A stretch of DNA of 64,000 bases from Pisolithus tinctorius (Eukaryota; Basidiomycota; Agaricomycetes; Boletales; Pisolithaceae), in contig JANFAH010000016.1 in the NCBI GenBank assembly GCA_024663395.1, positions 1,054,001-1,118,000 of the forward strand. Reading direction: 5' to 3'. This document shows positions 58,323 to 64,000 of the stretch, piece after piece (position 1 is the first letter of the stretch; the number at the start of each line of letters is the position of its first letter). A program made the position numbers and the translations under genes. The notes below the pieces were generated by a model. It was not told the origin of the DNA and did not search any database. It worked only from the letters and a program-made list of their open reading frames with translations.

Positions 58323-59098
58323 TTACAACTTTTCGATCACGTCCGTTGCCGATGTAATTGTTGTCTTTGAAACATCTGGTTCAACCCCGACATATTCTGC
58401 CTTGCCATCTTGCACGATGATGACATAGCGCTAAGTGGGTCCCGTAGCCTTCAGCAGCACGTCCCTCCAATTACAATTGAAATTCACTCACTTTCGCACG
58501 TAGGCCTCCAAGTAAATCGGTCGCATTAAAGAGTAGCCCGAGGGCGCCGGTGAACTCTCCCCTGTCGTCTGCAATGAATCGAATTCCTGCAAGATCACGA
58601 GGAGCGTCAGTACTTCTCACGAGTGGGAATCTGTATGGGTTACCGGTGCCTTGCGGGGCAAGCTTCTCCTTCCATGCCCTGTAAACGGTGGTGTAGTGGA
58701 TCAGACTCTCCGACTCGACATATGAGATGATCACATACTTCATCACGAAAACATCGTTGATGGCCACTACGAAGATATCCTTGACTCCCTTTGCCTTAAA
58801 CTTGTCATAGTCGGCAATATACGAAGGAACCTGGGAGCTGCACGTAGGCGTGAAGGCGCCCGGAATGCCAAGCTACACGGAACAGGCCACATACGTCAAT
58901 TTCTCCGAACCGTCCTATGACAACGGAACTCACGATGATGTTTTTACCCGACAAATCGATGTCGAAACGCTGTCCAGGATCGTTTTCCTTGACAGGCTTG
59001 ACAGGCACTCGTTCACCTGTTTTGATCTGTGCAGTATTGAGAACTTCCGCTGCTACAGAATGAGCAGTGTGCGCGGCGCTTGCGAACATAGAGGTCAT
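58323..59098 (-). CDS. Peroxiredoxin-5-type thiol peroxidase (AhpC/PRX5 family)
   Basis: Five exons by eye. MTSMFASAAHTAHSV leads into GERVPVKPVKEN and LSGKNII; intron gtgagt...gtgtag; then LGIPGAFTPTCSSQVPSY with the peroxidatic Cys in PTCS, KGVKDIFVVAINDVFVMK; intron; AWKEKLAPQGTG; intron; IRFIADDRGEFTGALGLLF; intron; RYVIIVQDGKAEYVGVEPD and the end VIEKL at 58,323. Length is about 175 aa, the usual size for PRX5/PMP20 enzymes, which reduce hydrogen peroxide and alkyl hydroperoxides. No second conserved Cys is visible, so a 1-Cys mechanism or resolution by another thiol is likely. The N-terminus is weakly amphipathic (possible mitochondrial leader). The C-terminus EKL is not a canonical peroxisomal SKL. 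Same strand as EAF3, about 275 bp apart. Confidence 0.9.
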
Positions 59099-59372
59099 TG
59101 TGAGATTTAGCTTGGAGTGAGGCAGTGAAGAGACGACTGGAACAAGTTAGCGAAGGGTATATAGCTGGTTCATCTCCCATGACGTCACGTTTGACAACAC
59201 TCAAGGATCATTCGATCACTTGGCACGTAAATGTACAGAGTTCTACGCCCACTGCCCGTATACATTTGGTGCTCAGCGGAGGTGATAAATTGGGTTCACA
59301 AATTGTAATCGGGTTGCACAGCTGTGAAAAGACATGGAAAGGACCACGACAAATATCGAGGAATTGATATAT

Positions 59373-60801
59373 TCACGACCGCGAAATGTTCTGGTACTGC
59401 AGACTCGAACTTTCGTACTCAGTCAAGAAAAACCGGCTGCGCTCGTTTACAAGGAACCTGTTAACGGATGATCAGCGAATTTTGACACGACAAGATTACG
59501 ATGGGTCGAGAGAGGGGACGAACACAAGCAATTCATTAACATAATCCTTCACCAAGCCTACACTCTCCGCGTCCATCGTGGAACTTGCCACCATCTGAGG
59601 CAGGCTCACTGGGTGTAATAACGCACATGAGGACGTGTACCGTGAAATGGAGATGTGAAAGATGCAATTACCCAACATTCTCAGCAAATGTTCCGCTCCA
59701 TAAATTGCGCTCATTTCTTTCTCTTGCCCAACGACTACTTTCGGGCCCGTGACGTAAGTCTTCCGAATCTCCGCGTATTGCGGGCGTTCGAATCGATAAA
59801 GCAGATTTGCACCCAGAGATCGGTCGAAGTAGACTTGAAGACCGGAAATGATGGTCGGAAGTATGAGCTCCGGGTCACGAAGGCTGTAGGACAAAGTGTG
59901 AGAGTGGCTGACTGAGTCAAGGCGGGACGGCAACGAGCGCACTTGGTCTGTTTACCCATTTTTATGATGTGATCCTTAAATTCCAGGAGAATGTCGAGCA
60001 CATTGGGATTGCGAGGAAGGGGAACGAGCTGGGAGAAAGAGGGAGTGCCGGTATGACTGAGTGAGAGTAAAGCGGACTCGATTCACAAAGTATACCTGAT
60101 TGTTCTTCGTAACTGCTTCCCAATCGTCCACAAGCTGTACTTTGAGAGCTTCGGGCACGTTCAACTTCATCTCTGGTTTCCGATGACTATCGTCCTGTCA
60201 TGGAACGTTAAATGGTGACAGCGAACCTTAGCAATGTCTCAGAAACTCTCAAGAGGTGAATGTCACGGGTGCGAGCATGAGGATGCTTGCTGACCGAACG
60301 ATAGGGCCTCTATGCATACCCGCAGAGCCCAGAGGAAGGAAGCCATTGCGCGAAATCACAACCAGACTTACCTCCTCTCTTCCTCGTTTCGTGCCACGAC
60401 CATCCTTCCTAGCCCGTCCAGTCCCTGTTCCAGTAGTGCTAGTCCCTCCACTCGTGCCCTTTCCTTTTGAGGTTCCTGACGAGGAAGCTGCAGCCGCGGA
60501 AGCTTGATTCGTGAGCGCCTTTTGTAGCGCAACGTTCGTCTCGTCGTACTTAAGGAGTCGAGTTATCGACACCCACTCATCCCATCTGAGCACGCAGTAG
60601 TATATCAACAGAAACAGGTGGGTAGCTAAGGATGACATACGTCTGTTTCCACCCTTTGTAGTGCACAAAGAAGTGTGGGCCCACGGCAGCGGTTTTTGTG
60701 TTCGACTCATCCCACACCTCCGCCTTCAGGACCTTCGCCTCGTAGATGAGTGGACCGTGATAGCACAACACGCGTTCGCCAACAGAGTATGAGAGCGACA
60801 T
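59373..60801 (-). CDS. EAF3: EAF3/MRG15-type chromatin protein (chromo barrel plus MRG domain)
   Basis: The gene starts MSLSYSVGERVLCYHG with the chromo-barrel domain (KAEVWDES, FFVHYKGWKQTWDEWV, about residues 1-70). A Ser/Thr/Gly-rich basic linker follows (GTGRARKDGRGTKRGREE), then the MRG domain: PEALKVQLVDDWEAVTKN, LVPLPRNPNVLDILLEF, LRDPELILPTIISGLQVYFD, NLLYRFERPQYAEI and IYGAEHLLRML. The last intron runs from the donor gttcgt to the acceptor gttaacag and links NELLVF to LVNERSRFFLTEY, ending YQNISRS at 59,373. EAF3/MRG15 binds H3K36-methylated nucleosomes and belongs to the NuA4 acetyltransferase and Rpd3S deacetylase complexes. Length and domain order are normal. It shares a 0.6 kb upstream region with the divergent helicase gene. 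Confidence 0.92.
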
Positions 60802-61429
60802 TGGGAAAGCGACAATGACAATAGATGACAGCCAAGCACGCGCGGTGGGGTTAAGTATTAAACGTCCTGATTATGTGGGTGGCGAGCAAGGTGTCAGGGT
60901 AGTTTGTGCGCCGTGCAGTGAAAAGGTTGGCGACATACAAGCTGCTTGAAACTTATCTGCACTGATTGCGTGCCGCGACCTGCTTTCCACTGTCAAGTAG
61001 AAGATCTAGCCCGATGGTTGCAGTCAGATTCGTGCAGTGTGTAACGAATGAATGATGGCGGGCGGCCCACTGGACACAGGAAAGCACAACCGACCGCCCT
61101 CTCGCACAAACCACACAATCCGTAGACCAACACTGAGCCTTCCAAGAGCGTCGCAATTATTCACACTCAACAGGCCGGGCCCCAACTTCGGAATCACCAG
61201 CAACGACTTGGAGTTCGTTCTCAACACTTGATTGCTACACACAAATCACGTCGTTCAGATGATGTGCCCTGGTTCTGATTCAGGGTACCCCGCGTAAGGA
61301 GAGCCTACATACGTAGAGACTGCTTGACCAGTATATCAGTCCTAAGTAGAGACATTTTGTTTTATTTTCGTTACCGCCACCATATTTTAGGAAGTGCTCC
61401 TCCTGGCACATACTCCGAGCCTCTGATCG
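60802..61429. promoter_or_regulatory. Bidirectional promoter region between EAF3 and the MRH4-type helicase
   Basis: 628 bp separates two divergent starts. No coding frame was seen. A defined TATA box is not obvious on either side. Confidence 0.5.
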
Positions 61430-63618
61430 ATGCTTGCTGCCTTGCATCTCAGCAGGGTGCTGGCTCGCTCTGCCGGTGGTTCTGTATCGCCATGTATACA
61501 CACATCCTCAGTGCTGTTGTCTCCAGCACGTCGAAAAGGCCGGAAGCGCAATTCAAAGACTCGTACGTACGGCTTTCCTGCAGTTGACGGATTCACTTTA
61601 CACGTCCGTTGAAGCTTCCTCTCCGAAATCACGCCTGGCAAAATCCCTAAAGCCTACTGGGAAGGCCAAAAGACTTGGAACGTTGGAGGTCGCACCCAAG
61701 TTAACCAGGGACAGGGCACCTCATGAGGGAAGGACGCCATATGAACCAAGTCCTTCTCGAAGGCAACGCATTTCCGAACCGGTGACGTCGACCAGATCCG
61801 CAGAGAAAAAGCACTTCGCTGCCTTGGCACACTCGGAACGCGTCGACAGACGCGCAGCGGCAGCCCAGGGGCGACGAGGTTCTACCGTTGGCCCAATGGA
61901 AAAAGAATTCGATATCACATCTTCCACATCCCTCGGAGGTCTACCGAAAAACTTCAAGTCTTCTCCCCTGCTTCCGGGCCTCCTCCAATGTTTACATGAG
62001 CTCATTGGCGAGAATGCCAAACCAACAGCAATCCAGGCTCTTTCTTTGAAACATCTCATCAAGCAGCGCAACTCGGATTCGGGGTGGATAGAATGCTTAC
62101 TTGCGAGTGAGACCGGGTCAGGGAAGTCGATAGCGTATTTGCTTCCACTCCTTCAGGACTTGAAGCGCACCGAACTCGAGAGTCAAGCTTCTTCGCGGAA
62201 ATCATCGAGACCACTCAATCCTCGTGCTTTGGTCCTGGCGCCGACTCATGAGCTTTCGCGACAATTAGCAGGTTTTGCCAAAAAGCTTTCGCATATTGTC
62301 AAACTACGTGTCATGTGCGCGTCGAGGGCAAATGTGCCTAGCACAGCTAAGGAAAAAGGGACCGCATCGAAGATGAAAAGGCTGATGGAGGGAGTAGACC
62401 ACAACGATGGCGCAGAGATCTTCATTCCCGGTAATGGGCGCGCATCTCGGCCGGTCGATTTACTGGTAGGTACCCCAATGAAAATGCTGGAGTTGGAAAG
62501 GGGTAGGGGATGGAACTGGGAGCAGCGCGCGCGCGAACGTGCATTGCGCATTAATACCAAGGATGGTGTAGCAGGACAAGGGCTCGCTCCAGGAAGCATC
62601 TGCTGTCGATTTGGGACGGAAGTTCTGGGTCGACGAGCCCGAAATGGGACTGGAAAATGTGGAGTGGGTGATAGTCGACGAAGCGGACGTGTTATTTGGT
62701 GTGTTGTGTTCTGGCTTCTTACCATGCAGTAGGTTCAAATGCTGATTTATTCGCATCCATTGCGTAGACCCTGACTTCCAAGAATCCACCCGCATGCTGC
62801 TCGCAGACATAGCTGCGGCACGCGGTTATCCTGTCCCCGTAACGCCAGCACACATGCTGGCCCCTCAAGACACACAACAAAAGGCGGAAATCACGGCTCA
62901 GCCGATATCCTACCCTTTCAATTTCCTCCTTACCAGTGCAACGATCCCAAACTCCCTAAGCAACTACCTCGCAACTTACCATCCTACACTGACACGGCTT
63001 GCTTCCCCTCATCTACATCATCTACCTCTTACTCTCCGTACGGAACATGCTTCCTGGACTGGTGGAAACAAAGATGTGGATATCGAACGTCGCATTCGCC
63101 GCGTATGGGCGGAAGACGCACTTGTTCACGCCAAGACAACCCTTGGAGGCCCCCGTCCAGTTAAGCTTTCTAAAGTCATCGTTTTCTGTAACAAAAGGCG
63201 CAAGGTTGAAGAACTCGGCGCTTTCCTTGACGGTCGTGGCATCAAATGCGTTGCGCTCACTGGCAACGCAGATGGTCGACAGCGCGGTTCTAATCACCAC
63301 TTAGATGGTTTCTTGAAGCAGAGCTCGCCCACTTCTTCGACTGATGTTGCCGTACCTCCCCTGTCGTCAGATCCAGCAGTTACGCCTCACGTTCTAGTGA
63401 CTACGTCATTGCTTTCACGGGGACTTGACTTCCACCCTGACATCAAGCATGTCTTTATTGTGGACGAACCTCGGAATATGATCGACTTTTTGCACCGCGC
63501 TGGTAGAGCCGGGCGGGCGGGCGAGGTGGGAAAGGTCGTCGTGTTTGGGCGTTCCAAAGGACGGGGCAGCGGTCGAGCCGTGGAGGTGCGAAAGAGGATT
63601 GGGGCATTTGTAGCCTGA
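61430..63618 (+). CDS. MRH4: MRH4-type mitochondrial DEAD-box RNA helicase
   Basis: It starts MLAALHLSRVLARSAGG, an Arg/Ser-rich presequence without acids, typical for mitochondrial import. Intron 1 (gtacgtacgg...ttgaag, about 52 bp) joins RNSKT to SSPKSRLAK. Helicase motifs in order: Q-like PTAIQALSLKHL, I ASETGSGKS, Ia ALVLAPTHEL, Ib VGTPMKML, II VDEADVLF, III LTSATIP, IV VIVFCNKRRKVEEL, V LVTTSLLSRGLDF, VI HRAGRAGRAGE, ending GAFVA at 63,618. An intron from about 62,699 to 62,766 lies just after motif II. Between 62,560 and 62,600 the reading frame must change without an obvious intron of normal size, so a very short intron, an unusual splice or an indel is present. MRH4 acts in mitochondrial large-subunit ribosome assembly. 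The family call is firm. Confidence 0.88.
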
Positions 63619-64000
63619 GTTGTTGCGCAGACTTCTTATGCATAATCACGCCCAGCTCACCTCATTCTAATCTCACCGTGCTTACAGTGGTTCTTAGTCG
63701 AGTTTGTTTTCAGAGAAGATTGCTGCCGGACATCAGGGTTGCACGCGGATGCGCCCCCAGATATCCAATGTTTGTAATCACATATAATCCTTTGCAAGAT
63801 GCTCACGATATGACTATCGGCCGCAAGTTCTAATCATCCGAGTATGGTATTTATTTGTTTTAACAGATCTCAGCCACCAGTCTACTTTCGAGCATGAGTC
63901 CTCACGCCTGAAGTGAGTACGTACCTGATCCGCTGATGTGCATGCGCGCTGCAGATGTAGCGGGGCGTCGCGTTCACGATGTACAAATGAGAAAATGTTG
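63619..64000. other. 3' flank, no gene seen
   Basis: Downstream of the helicase stop the text is non-coding to the window edge. No frame longer than 60 codons on this side looks real. Confidence 0.5.

Noticed and set aside
58850..59110. Plus-strand ORF antisense to the peroxiredoxin
   Set aside because: Shadow of a well-supported spliced gene on the other strand.
1..64000. CRISPR arrays, tRNA and rRNA genes
   Set aside because: No regularly spaced identical repeats, no cloverleaf with an intact T-loop, and no rRNA-like sequence were recognised by reading; a tRNA scan would be decisive.

Overview
The window reads as nuclear DNA of an agaricomycete basidiomycete, most likely of the Boletales. 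Genes are spliced with short (about 45-70 bp) GT-AG introns, and the gene and transposon families are those expanded in mushroom-forming fungi: NACHT-WD40 and TPR-HET proteins, Ty3/Gypsy elements with long interrupted polyproteins, a Cys-rich zinc-cluster-like family, and a large EnSpm/CACTA-like transposon. The order-level assignment is inference from remembered family distribution, not from a marker gene.

The left two thirds (1 to about 42.6 kb) is a nested transposon graveyard. A Ty3/Gypsy element, called A here, occurs as a 3'-end fragment (A1, about 4.0-6.6 kb) and as a nearly complete but frameshifted copy (A2, about 11.0-30.0 kb). A repeat family called C is present in six copies. Its units are about 1.8 kb, have TG...CA ends and carry an ORF of about 157 aa. 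Copies interrupt the A2 gag gene, an unrelated Gypsy gag, each other, and a Tc1/mariner-like transposon. The 3' LTR region of A2 is split by a 9.3 kb two-gene EnSpm/CACTA-like transposon (20,401-29,741) with 16 bp terminal inverted repeats. From 31.3 to 41.3 kb lie a non-LTR (LINE-like) C-terminal fragment, a decayed Tc1/mariner/IS630-like transposon (33,384-39,210) with about 45 bp inverted repeats and TA flanks, and further LTR-like pieces. Most of this text is strongly depleted of CpG, with CpG replaced by TpG/CpA. The EnSpm-like element, one solo LTR (35,337-35,862) and the leftmost C copy still keep CpG and so look young.

From about 42.7 kb rightward the DNA is CpG-rich and gene-dense. 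On the border sits a NACHT-WD40 (NLR-like) gene on the minus strand. Its 3' WD40 half lies in the CpG-poor zone and carries stop codons, at least one explicable by CpG decay. After a 3.5 kb stretch holding only coding-like fragments come two tandem paralogues with the unusual order WD40-TPR-HET. The second is intact by eye, and the first has a TAG stop between its WD40 and TPR parts. Together with the NACHT gene they form a small cluster of predicted self/non-self recognition or cell-death genes at a heterochromatin edge.

The right end carries housekeeping genes: a peroxiredoxin-5-type peroxidase (minus), an EAF3/MRG15 chromatin protein (minus) and, divergent from it across a 0.6 kb shared promoter region, an MRH4-type mitochondrial DEAD-box helicase (plus). 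No tRNA, rRNA or CRISPR array was recognised. All exon boundaries were read by eye.
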